NCBI GenBank assembly: GCA_024305405.1
Contig: JAKNDB010000087.1
Span: forward strand, 8,062,501 to 8,126,500
Length of the DNA: 64,000 nt
From: Dirofilaria immitis
Taxonomy: Eukaryota; Nematoda; Chromadorea; Rhabditida; Onchocercidae
Reading direction: 5' to 3'
Shown here: piece by piece, positions 23,741 through 38,500 of the stretch
Layout: each line of letters begins with the position of its first letter
Position numbering within the stretch: the first letter of the stretch is position 1
Notes under the pieces: model-generated
Seen by the model: the letters and a program-made list of their open reading frames with translations, nothing else
Databases searched by the model: none
Told to the model about the DNA's origin: nothing
Made by a program: the position numbers and the translations under genes

Positions 23741-26700
23741 ATGGCGAGCAATTTCTACGACGAGAGTATGAAATCATCTCCACCATCGTTATTTCGACTG
23801 TCACTGCAGGTAGTTGCGAGAATGATGTATGAAGATCACTGGTTTCCATCCATCATGAGTCCTCTACCGTCGGAAATTTCTGATTCTTTGATGGCTACGC
23901 TTCGTTTCAACAACTGGCTTAACAGTGAAACAATGACATTTTTTGATAAGCGTTTTCGCCTAACTGAGGTTAGATCATTCGTAAAGTGGTTCCTTCGAAT
24001 AGCGGTTGATAAGAAGTTCAGAGTCAAAGTTAAGGAATGTTTATTTTGAAATGATATCATAAAGATATTTACAGAGGAAGTCCAGACAAATAGAAAATAA
24101 GTCAGCATTACATTAAATGTTAATATGAACTCATTTTTAAAGCATGTTCAAAAGAAAATTTCAAAAAAACCGAAGGATTATAAATTTTAATTTCCCAAAG
24201 CTTAAAATTCTTGTTTTTGCATACTCTAACCTTCGCAAAAATGCCAATTATTTTTCGGTAAAAAAGTAATATATTTATTCTGAGTAGATGCGGATCTTTA
24301 CTTGAACTTTGTTAGTACATTAGTTATTTCTTTTAGCATTTCAATTAGTAGAGTATTCTGCAAGAGATTTCTTAGAAATTAAGTTGCAGGTACATTTATC
24401 ATATAACTTGTTGATGGCAATGCCAACTGGAATGTTGCAAATGCATCCAATAAAACGTCTTAATATTTGTGACAATGCAGCTGGCGATTCTGTTCGTGAT
24501 TTGCATAATGTCTTGCAGCTGCTTGGACCTTATGCATTAATGTCTTTGGAATATTTAGACATGTCCGGTAAGCTAATATGAAACTATGATTTCCTTATTT
24601 TGCCGACTCATCTAAGAATACACTTTGGCCAAATCAATTCGATTTTTTTCACTTTACAGACTACAACAAATTTGTTTTAGGAAATGGAAACTGTTTAATA
24701 TTAGGCACATGCATAAGTTGATATGTTAAAGGCAGTTCATCTTTATTAGCACAAATTTGAATGAATGTTTATTTGCAGGTATAACCACAGTCACATGTAT
24801 AAGCTACCTAGCGGAATTGAAGTACTTGACAACTTTGATTGTTTCTGAAACACCAGGATTTGGCGACACTGAATTGAAAATGGTATGTAAGGAGATGCGC
24901 TACATGAAAGTTCTTGATTTGTCGCAAACAGTTATTACAACAGTTGCCCCACTAATTAATTTGAAGTAAGTTGTTTTCATTTCTGTTAATTTCCTTTTTC
25001 TTCGTTTACTTTTACTGGCTTAGCTATTACTTTGTAGAAGATGAGTAATTTCATTTTTTCAATTGAAAGCAATCCTAAAAATAAAATGATTTAATTTTCA
25101 GGAACACTTTGGAAGTACTTGTTATGCATCGACTTAGGTTTTCTCGTGCCGTAGCAATCAATGGTGCTACGGATACATTGCGACTTCTCAATAAATTAAC
25201 ATATATAGATATATCGGATAAAAAGTTGATGTATTGCCAAATAGGTATATTTGACAATTTAAGGAAATTATATTAAATTATGTTTCTGTGTTTCATTTTT
25301 AACGGTGATATAAATGGCTGTTTATCAAGCATAAATTTTAATGAAGCGGTAATTCAGTAATCCGTGATTCTTTGTAGTTATAATGAGAAATAATGTAATC
25401 ATTAAATGCGTAGAATATATATTTTTGGGAAAATATGGAGCCAAATTTATTGATTGATACGCTTAATAATTAATATTCCTTTTTAGTATTGGTGAGCCGC
25501 TCCAAGTTGATATCGGAACATTAGTAGTTCGTGATGTCGTAACATCCGATGTGCCATGGTGGCCGCGCCTTCGATTTTTGGATATTGCTGGAAATGCATT
25601 GAATTTTCACAGTCTTGTACTTACTATTGATTATATTACTAAATTCATATCTATGCATCCTCATTTAATTTTTATATCTGTTCTGGATACTTCTATAAAT
25701 CGGCATCCTTATCAGTATCCGTATGAGAGGGATAAGCCATTGCAGGTGAGATTGATATTAGTGGAATTATTGTATTTTATATTTATAAATTATCTGAATA
25801 TTCTTTATAATTTATTTTTATATCTATTAAATGTGTGCCATAGATAGCTAATGGTGGCACACGAGCTCAATGTCTTCTTTCACTTCAACGATATTGGCGC
25901 CCAGATCGAAAGGCTTTGCATCGCATGCATTACAAGCTGTATATTATCTTCTACAAACTACCTATGATGAGTTTCAGCCCTCTGATTTGCGTCTTACCGT
26001 CCGGGTAAACTGTTAACCTATCAAATTTTCTTTCTTTATAATTGAAATTTCACTATGGACTTTTATCGTAGCTATTCAAAATGTTAAATTTAGTAAAAAA
26101 TCAGTGGAAAAAAGAAATCTGTCGTCCCTTCACTTGAAATTTTAGATTACAAAGTCCAATTTTCAGGGTGTTGTATTATCAATGCTTAATCATAAAAAAA
26201 CATTGCAATACAGATGGCAGGGAGCGCTTGTCTCTATCATCTCTGCAAGTAAATTCTGATTTATAATTTTGACTAGAGCCCTAGCGAATCAATATCGATG
26301 TATACGGAAATAATATATTTTTTCGATTTTTATTGAAACCTTATAAATATCTAATAGTTCGCGATATTTTAGTGATATACACGCAACAAGCTTTTATAGA
26401 TCAAAACGAATTAATCAACTTACTGCTCAGGAGACTCGATATTGTGTTGATCGATGCTTGGATGCTGCAGAAAATCATCCGCGGATGGTCCAAGTAAGAT
26501 TTTTACTCTATATTATTGTAAAGATATACAATCTGCTAATTGAGGATGTAAGAAAATTACAAAGAAAATTTTTCATTTTTGTTTATTAATTTTCTATTTC
26601 TAAGATATTATGAAATGAAATTAAATTTTGTTTTCAGCTGCAAAAGAATGTATGGCTTACTGTATGTAGCGATCATTTGTTACAGTCACTGAATTTTGAC

Positions 26701-29272
26701 ATATTCCGGACATGTGAAGTGGCTTTAGAATCTATGGTAAATACGCGAGATCCTTCAGTTTCAAGGTGAATTTACATTTTTATAGATTCGAAAGGACTAA
26801 AATCTTTTCATTATCAAATTCATCTCAGACAGCTGGAATCATCATCTGTTCTGAAATTTGCATATAAAGTAACTCATGAGTTAATTCTTATTTAAAAACT
26901 TTTTAATTAATTATGAATTCGTGAGTTTGATTTTATTTTTATCGTTTCTAAAATTTAACGGAATTCCATATCACTTTTCGTTGCAGAATGACGATAGCAG
27001 TTGTGTCAATTTTGGCACCCAAATTGCCAACAGAGCAAAGTCATCTTTTAGCTACGAATAAGCGATACGTTGCTCACTTGATTGAAATGATCAATGAAAA
27101 TCTAGATAATCCAGACAATGGGCACGATAATTTTAATAACTTCACAGTGAAATTTACTCTGTCTGCACTCTGGAATTTAACAGGTGCATTACTTTTATTT
27201 GAAGTTTGCAGCGGCTCGTTAAATGTTTTAGACTGGAATTTGTAATGCTACTGTGCAAAATGTGTTTCAAGTTATCCAAACCACCTGATTTATGGTGCGG
27301 ACGAATCAGTAATTTAATAATAAATTTACTTTTTACTTTGGCATATGGTAGATAGTATTGTATAATAAATATACATTTCTCATACATTATAGACATTTTA
27401 TTGGCCAAAGATAGATAAGCCACTGTAAATTATTTAAAAAAAAATGAATTATTAACTTATTATATAATATTTAATGATAGGAACGGGTTGTTCTAAACTC
27501 TTCGAGTCTGTTTATTTTTAGTGAATTTTCTGTGATTTTTTTCCAGTCCGCTATTTTCTGTTAGTCCTAATTTTATTTTGTTGAACTATTTCAGACGAAT
27601 CACCGGTTACATGCCGATTATTTGTGCAGCTTGGTGGCATTGCAGCGGCATTTGGCATTTTGGAACAATACCGAAATAATACAAATATACAAACCAAAGT
27701 TCTTGGTCTTTTGGTGAATGACTTTGATGATCAATGATATATATAAACTAACCTTTTTCATAAATTTTGTAATTCGGTTCATCTCGACAATATGTTACAT
27801 TAACCCGAAAATAATAGCTTCTTGACAAATTTTATTTGGATTTCATCTCGCTGCAACAGCTGAATAAAGATGGTCTAAAATGAGATGCAGTCATGGAAAG
27901 TTCAGACCTATCTCATTTTCCTGCCTTGAAACATGACATAATTAGTTTTGCATGAAAATCTTGATATTTGTTTATAAGATACGCAATGTGGAGGAGGGTG
28001 AGAATAAGATTGAAAATAATTGTACACTTTTTAGAATAACATTGCGGAAGTGAAAAGTTTGAAAAGACGAATAGTACATCATCGATATATTCGAACAGTT
28101 CTGTAAGTTTAATTTATTATTTAATGAAGTATTTTCGCATATCGTTGCGTGATTTCCAGTGCGAATTGAGAAGTTAATGAAAAGCGAAACATTACATTAT
28201 ATGAATTACCACAAATAGAAAAATCACTATTCGACAGATTAGTTTAATTTGCTGATTTTATGTGCCTCATTTCTTAAAATAGTGAAACTATTCAGAGATC
28301 TGCTTGAAAGCGATTTTATGCCCAACAATTATGCTGCAGCTGTTGGTAATGCAAGGCATATCGATGTTTCATATTTCGCTGCTGGAATATTGGCTAATCT
28401 GTTAGATTGTGGTCCATGGACATTTGAACCAACATCAGATCATTGTAATCAATCGTTGGTTAGTTTTTCTTAATTAAGAAGTGAGTTTCGGTTATTATTT
28501 CAACCGTTTCCTTTTCTCTTTGGCCAAAAAATTGCATAGTCAATGATTAGGTTTTAATATTTGGAAGTTAAAGTTACATCCTGCAATAATTAATAGATGC
28601 TCAGGACACTGCTATTCTGAATAATTGTAATTTCTTGATTTCATGTAATTTTAGATAATGGCGGTAAAAGATGGCCCAAAGCACTTCTAACTATGGTTGC
28701 TTACCGGTAAATTCTATTTTTTTTTCAATAGTTTTTAACGATGATTTCAGACTGGCAAAGAACATGCATCAAAGATTTTCCGGAATCTTAAAAATAACAG
28801 AATTGTTAGCGGTTAATAAATTTTTAGCAAGAATTTATATTCTATTTTTTATAATTGTGTTCCATAGGCTGGAATTGTTTGTTTTTGTTATGTTTTTCTT
28901 TGCTTGCAGCGATCAGTAGTGCCTTTTACCAAAAATATGTCGTTTCAAAATGTTCTTTTTGAATAACTTGTACTGAAATTTATGTATTCGAATGTATGCA
29001 TTTATTTTCAGATCGTTTGTTCCATTTTTGTGTTACTGAAACAAGATAATATAACCGGAGCGCAGATGTGGGCCGCATGGGCAATCCAACATGTATGTAT
29101 CAGTGATAGACAAAATAATTATATAAAGCTACTTCTTTCGCAAGGCGGACGGGAAGAATTTTTACGTTTAACGAATTCAAGATTTGCTCATCCAGATGCT
29201 GTACAACTTGCTCATTCCGTGCTCAATTTGATCAAAGAATCTGATTGCGATTCATCAAAATCTAAAAACTGA
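23741..29272 (+). CDS. zyg-11: ZYG-11/ZYG11B family substrate receptor of CUL2 ubiquitin ligase
   Basis: Exons: 23741-23968, 24337-24567, 24779-24965, 25102-25224, 25487-25745, 25844-26004, 26167-26248, 26373-26493, 26638-26765, 26987-27183, 27595-27713, 28035-28102, 28296-28458, 28655-28706 and 29012-29272; about 794 residues, like the vertebrate protein (about 750). The N-terminal third has leucine-rich repeats (YLTTLIVSETPGFGDTEL, MKVLDLSQT, RLRFLDIAGNAL). The C-terminal half is armadillo-like with family signatures FTLSALWNLT, then DESPVTCRLF, TKVLGLLNNIAEV, VSYFAAGILANLL and MWAAWAIQHVC. Family members recruit substrates, including N-terminal glycine degrons, to CUL2-Elongin; in C. elegans ZYG-11 controls meiosis II exit and embryonic polarity. 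Five exons need one extra base in a homopolymer (near 24339, 25915, 26194, 28666 and 29025). The close paralogue zer-1 is the alternative name; assignment within the family is not settled. An AATAAA lies at 29464. Confidence 0.9.
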
Positions 29273-32200
29273 ATCATATCATTTTTTAGAGCATAAAAAT
29301 AGATTTTTCAATTTTTTCAGTTAACAGATGTTGTAATTTTGTCCTGTATTAAGCATATTTGCATATTTTTCTACCTTGTGCTTTCCAAGATTCACTTTAT
29401 TCCAATATTTGATGTTTTTGATGAAATATTTATATTTTTCACGAGAATTTTAATTTTAGTTTGAATAAAAAACTTTTTCCGGGATATATGAATCTCCATG
29501 ATGTTTTGGTGCTTTATATTTTGTGATGACTGGTGACAAATTTGAATTTCTTACACTCTATTTTAGTGTCCTAATGTATTGGGAAGTTTTTATTATTCTT
29601 GTAACTTTTTTGTGGACACTGAAAGGAGTAGGATCGGTGAAACTCAGTGTGATTATATATTTATTCTGAACTTGTTCATAAGCGTTCCCTTGATGTCTCC
29701 ACTTTGTACATTCTTCTTTTCTACACTGTATAAATTATTCAATTATTAGGTGTTTTTTAGATCGTACAGAGTTAATATCAATTTGCTTCATTCATTCTTT
29801 TGTACTTATTCATCTGTTCGAAGATCTTAATAGTTATATCAGGACTTTTATCAAGCTTTCTAATCTTTTTATAGTGGTAGAATCTTTTCTTTATCTCAAA
29901 ATTTGATTATATTTGTATCTGAATGTTTAATCTAGTTGTTGCGCATTTACTTACACATTGAATCTGATTATATACAATTTTTAAAGTTAAATCCACAATT
30001 TTTCAAGTGACTCGCAGTTAACGAAGCTAGTAATTGATCAAAGCTATTATATAAAATTTTTAATAAATTCAGTATGAGCAACTGAAGAGTTACTTTAGCT
30101 ATGCTTGCACTGTACATAGTAATATATTTTGAACTATTAAATGCATATCCTTCATGTATCATGTAATTTATAATAATGATAAAATGAGATAAAGTGATAC
30201 ATTGTTGTTACTCAATAGTTTCAGTCGCAGTTTTCCAAGTATATAGTTTGGGTCTTGAGTATTTAGTGCTGATTGCTGTTTTAATTTAAAATTCATGCTA
30301 ATTGATCAATATTGGAAACCAATTCTGCATCAGATGGAAACATAAATAGAAGAAGAATTTTAGATATAAGTGTTTCATTATTTCTTTCCATTATACTACA
30401 TTATGTTTGTACATGTGTGTACATTTATGTATATGTATGTATGTATGTGTGTGTGTGTGTATGTGTGTGTGTATATGTGTATATGTGTGTACCAGTTTAT
30501 TGTGCTCAAGTGTATTTTATTGGTGCACCGAAGTAATGATTTGATTCGAGTATAATAATAACAGATGGCAATGCAATGACCTTCTCACAACTTTTATGTT
30601 CCTAAATCCTTTTCCTCGTGTTCTTTTAACCCAGTATTATTAGAATAAAGGAGAAAAGCTGATGAGAGAGACATGAAATTCATTTTGGACAATACGGCAG
30701 CACATTACAAAGTGCAGCCAATGACATCGTCAAATAATTTATTTAATTCTCGGATACGTTCCGTCACTATATTTTACAACTTTATTACTCGATGCAAACT
30801 TTCTTGCTATTTTTCTTTTTTCTCTCTTTCATAAATGGAAAGCCCTTGTTTAAAAATTGGAACATGGTACAAATTTCTTAGAAAATTTTTTCATCAATTC
30901 ATTAATGTTGAAAGTAATATGCTAGCATTATTTGAATATTTTATTTTTTGAACATTATTTCTTACTTACATTGATAGTAGTAAATATTACTTCTATAACT
31001 GGCCAATGCTACGATAATTTGAGAAATTTGAATCACTGTTCATAATGAAAAACTGGAACGATAGAATTTGAAAATAAAGATGTATTTAATAACCTCTCAA
31101 TTTGCTTTAATTGCTTTAATTGGTAATTTTAGTCGTCAATTCATTTTATGTTCTTACCTAATTTTACACATAGCATATTTCATTGAGCTGTTTTTGACAT
31201 TTATTCATTTTTTTGAAAATTCATTACCGTAATCATTTCGACAAATGAGTCTGAAATGTCCTTCACGAGAAAAGTCTAATAGATGAATGAATAGAGTAGA
31301 GAAAAAAGATCAGGAAGTTTGATAGCTAGAAATTTGCATTATATGAATAATGTTAATTGGAAAAAGAAAAAGAAAAATGAGAAGTAATAGAAATTGGATG
31401 AAAGAGAAGAACAGATAGTTTAAGTTGAATGGATGAAAAGAATTAATATTGGCATCGATTCGATTTAATTCTATTCACAACAATTCTTTGAACTATCCGA
31501 AATTACTATAACTTTCTTATTTTGTTATTCCGTTTTGTCCCAATGTTAAATCATTTCTCTCTCTCTTTCTCTCTCTCTTTCCCTCTTCCTTTTTCTCCCT
31601 TCTTCCTATTCTTTTAATCTTTCTTTTATAACAGTGTCTATTTAACTTATAAGATTCCTTTTTAATCATTAAATAAATTATGATTAAATTTAATCCTTCT
31701 AATAATCTCAATTATCAAAAAAGTTTTTATTTTTGTCAGTTTATTCATCTGATATTATAATTATTTCACCATAATCTTTTATTAATTTTGAACGAATCAT
31801 CAATCAATCATTTTTATTCTCTCACTTATATTTATAATTTTATTTTGATCATAAACAATGGGAGAAATAAACATTGCAAAAACTCAACACCAAAAATTTA
31901 AAAGGAAAAGAGGGAAAAAACAAATGTAATTTGAAAAGAAAATAATAATTATAATTCCTTGAGAGTTTGATAATTTTCATTGATAATATTATATCGAGTA
32001 CAAAATAGTTCAACTAGTATATAATTATTATCATCAATATCAACAAATTTTTTTAGTATTTGAATCGAAAAGGAAAAAATTATACATTATATCAGCATAC
32101 AGCACGAACAGTTAAAGTTATGTTTTATCGTAAAAATATATAAATTAACAGGAAAAACGATAGAAGAAACTTTTCCCGGTATAGCAAAATACGATGATGA

Positions 32201-32681
32201 AAATAAAAAGTACAAATTCTCATTTTCAAGCAAAGAAAGAAATAATGTGAACATATGAAATATAATGTGATAAAAATAAATGCAGAATTAAGTGAAAAAC
32301 ATAAAATTGAAATCCATTTTCAAATGATTACGATCGGTAGCATGAAAGTTACAAATTTTTAGCAAAATTTTTATTTAAAATATCAAAAATAGATGCGATC
32401 ATAACATTCATCAAGTTCTACTATTTATCAATTTATCTATATGATATCATTGAAGAAATATGAATGAATTATAGCATTTTTCAACATATCAATGCGCTAT
32501 AATATATTAATATTTTCAGTTTAATCAATAGAATAACTCATTCATATTTTAGATTAATTAAAGTTCATAAGGTCTAATTATTACAATTAATCACCGTTTA
32601 TTACAACACGTATCAAAATAAAGAAATACTTTGCACAATATAAATTATTGATGAAAAAAGGGAAGAAAAAAATCATTTAAA
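29273..32681. other. Convergent intergenic region between zyg-11 and mab-9
   Basis: Holds the 3' untranslated sequences of both genes. A TG/TATG-rich microsatellite lies at about 30427-30490 and a CT-rich tract at 31556-31600. The (TG) run creates two plus-strand frames of repeated Val, Cys and Tyr that are not genes. TTTATT at 32597 is an AATAAA signal on the mab-9 strand, about 80 bases past its stop. Nothing else is recognised. Confidence 0.6.
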
Positions 32682-35505
32682 TCATAAAATGAGTGGAGTT
32701 TGTCGATCATCTGTTAACCTCTTATTATTATTTGCTATAATAGTAGTAGTAGTAGTAGTAGCTGTAATGGTAGCTGTTGTTGCTGTCATGGCAGTGGTAC
32801 TAGTAGTGCTATATGGTATTAAATCACGGTCAAAATGTAAATGTGGTGGAGAAGTTGTAGCAGAAGATGATGCTAAATTTGATGGTGAGACAGGTAGAGC
32901 TGTAATATTTGCAAAAAACATCTGTGATATAAATTGTGATGGAATTGCAAAACGTGAATGCATTTTATCTGCCCAGTCTGTAAATATGATAATTTTAAAT
33001 TTCGAGTTATACAATTAAAACATAATTTATAATTTAAAGATTTAGATTAAATTTTTTCCAAATACTATGTCAAGCAAATTTTTGATATAAAGCATTATAT
33101 ATTTATATAATCTTGATAAAATATTATCAATATAAATTTTTATCAGTAAAAATAGCATCAATGGATATACGATTACTTTATTAATCGATATGTGACTTAA
33201 TTTTTGTAATTTTATTATTAGTGTAAAATTTTTAAAATAAAGACAATAAATTATATTACTTTTATTTGATTTAATTTACATATTTGAGAATATCTCCCAA
33301 ATCTATTTTGAAATTTAATCGTCAAATATTTGCAAAAAGTGAAAAAAGTTAAATATACTTTATTCGTTAATTACGCTTAAATAAAATGAAATTATCTTAC
33401 ATTGACGTATCAATGCCTGTTGCATAATTGTTGGAGTATATAAATTAGGTAATAATATCGATGAGCCATCATTACGAATATCTCTAAAGATTTATTCAAA
33501 TTATATTATCAATCAAAACAGTTGTAAACATAGTATTGGAAAGGGTTCAAATAAATAATATGATTATATGTATACGATAATTTTATATACATAATCATCA
33601 AATAGCAAATTATGATTCTTAACTCCAACAATCTTTCTTTATCATTCATATTGCTTATAATATGATATTCATACTAAATGTATTCTATAATTTAATTATA
33701 TATGATATCAACTAATTATTTTGTTTTTTAATGAAAATTTTATCCAGCTTTGAAGTCCACTAACGTACAAATCATATTCAGGTGAACGTCCATTTGGATC
33801 ACGGAAACCCTTTGCGAATGGATTCTTTTCAATTTTCAATTTTGTAATTAATTGATTTTGATATGCCGTAACAGCCATGAACTGTGTTTCTTTGAATTGA
33901 AATGTCTTGTAATGCTCATTGTGCAAATCAATTGTTAACGCCTGAAGTTAAATGAAATTGGAAGGGCAAAAGTAAGATGAAAATTTTATGGATAAAAATA
34001 TATCTTATTAATGATACTATTTCATAAAAATTTGGATTCTTTTGAGCTAAATAAAGGTCTTCCGGAAAATTTTTGACATATACATATATTAGAGAGAATA
34101 ATCGATAACTTAATCATTATTTGATTAACTGAGAGAATCGCATATCTCTAAAAAATTTTAAATTATGAATTTAAAATTAAATGATAAAAATTTGTATTTT
34201 TCTAAATCAGATGAATGCGTTGTTTCAAAGTATATTTGACTCATAATTACCTGTTCAATAGGCCTTTCACGTGGACGTCTCACTACGTGTATACGCGGTT
34301 GATATTTGTGCATCGAATTTAAAATTAGCTAAAAATTATTTAATATTAAAACGACATGAATATACATCATGCAATATTGAATATATTTAATAAATTGAAA
34401 CAATTTTTTTAAATCAAACAGAATAACTCACATGTCCAGTTTTGTCTACTTCATTATTGGTCAGTTTGGCTTTTCAAATGATATAACTTGGTTGCAGAGC
34501 TGTAACAAGAAGGTCATATTTCAATTTAGTTTTTTTTAAAATATTCTAAATTATATTTTTAATGATAATTAAATTTATTAGTTACTTATTCTATTTCCTC
34601 ATCTGCGATTAGGAAAAATTTAGAAACCTGTTCACCGGTGAATGGAGAATCAGGATGCATATACAATCGATTACGAGGTGTAGGTTCAGCTTTACCAGCT
34701 GTTAACCAGGACGACTTATTATAAATATACCGATAACGTCGATTATCTACAGGAACTACATCCAGAAACACGTAATAAAATACATCCGGTTCACAACCAC
34801 TGATACTTAATTTCATCGTCGGAAACATACGTCTGTAACTGATTGTATAATTTTATTTTTGATTAACTTTCGTGAACTCTGAAAACAAGTTGTAGAATAA
34901 TTTTTAGCTTTTCGGCAATAATCTAGAAATTAATCAAAAAAATTATTTATAATTTTAAATTTGTCTTATTTTTAAAGTATTCCAAAAACTTCAGTTTTTT
35001 CCTAAAAACATGTCTTACTCAAGCATCAGTGTAAAATATTCAAAAATATAAATGATTCATTCATAGCATAAAATAATTATTTTAATCATATTCGATTAAT
35101 TCTGCTTCATTTCGTTGAAAAAATTTGCTTTTAATAATTTCAATAAATTAGTATATTTCCATTATAACCTTCGTAATCAATTGGTATTATATTAATCTCG
35201 TTAATTGAAAATAAATTTTATAAAATAAACTATTTCAACTTTTTTCAATCAATTTAAGTTTAGTTTATCAAAAAACAATTATCAATTACATTGTCGAAAT
35301 AATTTCAATAACTACCGGTGTTAAAGCAATTTCAATAACTTCATCAGATCTTATACTAATTATTCATAGCATTAATTATATCAATGATAACAAGTGTTTG
35401 CTGACTATACCAATTATATCAATGCTAAATGGTTGAAACAATTGTAATAATGATATATCTATATATACTTATATATTGTGTATGAATGTATGCATATATA
35501 TATGT

Positions 35506-35560
<55 letters not shown>

Positions 35561-38500
35561 TTATGCGTTTGTTTACAGATTATGATCGTAAAATCGCGCC
35601 ATTAATTGCTATTATTGATGAATGATTAAGATTAGGAATAATAAAAGAAGTTAAAGATGAAGGAAATAAAGGACAAATATTTATAAGATATACGTATGTG
35701 TCTGTGTGTGTGTGTGTGTGTGTTTCATCAAAAATGAAAAAAGAAAAAACAAATTTTCTTCCACTCACTAACTTTAAATAGTAATTGAAAAGCAGGGTAA
35801 GGCAAAGATTGAAAGTAAAACGTTTTTGACTAATTTTTAATTGTAAATGATAAAAATAAAGTTGCTTCAAAAGTTTTTATTAGCATAATTTGAAAAGAAA
35901 TATTCATTGTAACGTTAATAAATATATTACTGTGCGATGTAAACAATAAAATAATTAAAAAATTTTAACTTATAATTATCCAATTATTTTGCTTTAGTTA
36001 ATAGTTAATTATTTCATATTTAACCCACATATATAAGCAATACTAAACATTTGATTGAAAGTTGCAAAATTTTTTTATTCGAAAAAATTTTTGCGTTTTC
36101 ACTGAATCGAAATTCTGCGTATCAAAATAATTTATTGTCAAAATTAACAATGAAGCATGATAGAATGATTTTTGACGCATATAATAATTTGCTAAAATAT
36201 TAATTTATCTATTTAAGTTTACCAATTTTTGGTTGGCTTCGTTTTTTTCGCGACTTCAACTAACTTTTTAAAAGTACCAATGAATTTGTTTATTAGATAG
36301 CTCTTTAAATAATGTTCATAAAATCCGTGATGTATTATATGGACTTAAAATAAGCTTGATTCTATAATTACTATACCAGAAAAATTTTGAAATTGAATTT
36401 CATTAATGTAAAACAACGTGGCAGTTTTGCTTATGACAAGTAATATTATTTCGAGACCAATAACATTTGCAAATGTCTACCGTAATAATAATTTTTAGGA
36501 AAAAATTTTATTGCTTCATTTCAAAGTATATGGTAAAATATATAAAATACTAGAAGAGCGTAGATCAAAGAACTAGAAAAAAAAGAAGATGAAAAGAAGA
36601 CGCAATCATAAAATTGATCTTCGATTGCTTTTTCACGAAATGATTGCAAAAATTGTATTTAATAGTTTAAAGCCAGTTGAAATAGATTGAATTGAACAAA
36701 GAATGGAACTATGTTGCTTTCATCTGAATTAATATGAAATAAATTAAATTTCATTGTGTGTTAAATTAAGCTGAATAAAGATGAAATGCACATTTTGATA
36801 TGAAAGAAACTAATCAAGCAAAATGATTAGTTATCACTGACTGATTAAATTGTGCTTGTATTTTTTAAAATACTGTAATACCGTATTCTTACATCGTAAG
36901 CGGATAATAGTTTCATATTTTTACTTTCAATTTTACAATTGCATATCGTTAACAGTAATCTCATTTCGAAAATTTTATTTTTATTTTATGGTATTCCCAA
37001 GAGAATTGTCATAAAAGAGAGAAAACCAACCTCTGTAAATTTAAAATAAGTTTTTAAATAATTATGACTGTGGTAATAGTCATAATTATAAATATTTTCA
37101 CAGCAGTTCAAACATATATAAAATAAACTCATCTAATATGTTTATATATATTTTATGCTTCATTATAACCGTTGCAATCAGTTTAGATCAGTTATATATT
37201 TATGTATATATATAAGTTCAAATATAAGAATTTATTGTATTGGTATCTGCTATAACAATAAGGTATATCTTCGATGTTACATATCAGCATAGTTTAATGT
37301 AGAAATCAAAGAATGTATTGATAAATTATATCGGTGATAAAAGTAACATTAATAGTAACGATGATAACAAAAAGGTAGAGAATATATAATACTATAATAT
37401 TTTGATTGTGTTTTCAATAAATATTAATAATTAAAACAAAAATTATTTTAATCATAAATAGTATTCAATATATTTAAAAAATCAATATTTTGTTTAGAAT
37501 CCAAAAAAGAGACCTAAAAAGAAAAGTTGGCTATGAAAAATAATTATATTTGATGATGAATGAAATGCTGTCGACCGTTTCTGTCGTGATTGAAAAATTT
37601 ACTCATCCTTATCATCATCATCATCAGAAAGTAATAATCATATATATTTTCATGTCTTAAAAATATAAAAATTTCAATTTAAAAATTATTTTGGATATAA
37701 AACATAAAAATATTACATAAAAAAAAACCCATTGTTTTGAATCTTATTCTACACTAGTAAAAGCTTTATTAATATCAAATCAGTATTTAATTAATTATTC
37801 AGTTTTAATCTGCTTATTCATTTGATAATTATTCCGTAAGCACAGTATTAGATGAAAAGCACATCTTATGATTGAGAAAAATATTTTGTGCATGTGAATA
37901 TCTTGACCAAATATTCACTGATTGATAATCATGGATAGATAATTTCAATTTGATCAAGTCGACTAGAATATATTATATGTTTATGCTTATGGCAATAAGT
38001 AATGTTTGTGGTTTTGTAATTAAGAATATAGATATTGTTTGAATTATTATCTAAATTTCGCCATATTTCCTATCAAGATTACAGTGATTGCTTAAATTAA
38101 TCTTTAATTAATAATACTTCAAAATATATATTGGGATAGAATGCGACCAAAAGCAATTTTGCAAATTATGAACCGTTTAAAATATATAATTCCATGCTTT
38201 TAACTGAATTAAGAAATGAATTTTTGATTTATTAGGAAAATTTGTTTGTTATCTTCCATACTTCTCGTCGATTACTATTATTCTTTCTTTCATCTTTTCA
38301 TTCTTCCTTTCTTCTTTCCCCTTTAACCTCTCGTTTGTGCCATCTCTCGACATCAAAATGTTATATTATAAATTGTCACCTATCAAATATATCAATACAG
38401 ATGATATTATTACCAAATAGTTAATTCTTTTAAGTTGAAGTGATTTTCATTGAAATATGAATAATCCTTTAGGAGTAGAGAGGAGAGAATGCTTATTTTC

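Noticed and set aside
15903..29272. gcs-1 and zyg-11 as pseudogenes because of frameshifts.
   Set aside because: All splice sites, family motifs and lengths are intact and the shifts are nearly all one-base losses in homopolymers shared with three other genes, which fits assembly error better.
30312..30555. Plus-strand frames rich in Val, Cys and Tyr.
   Set aside because: Translation of a TG/TATG microsatellite in the 3' intergenic region.
32689..33018. 109-codon plus-strand frame starting [10 protein letters not shown] with a hydrophobic stretch.
   Set aside because: It is the antisense shadow of the Thr-rich last exon of mab-9; the minus-strand exon has matching splice phase.
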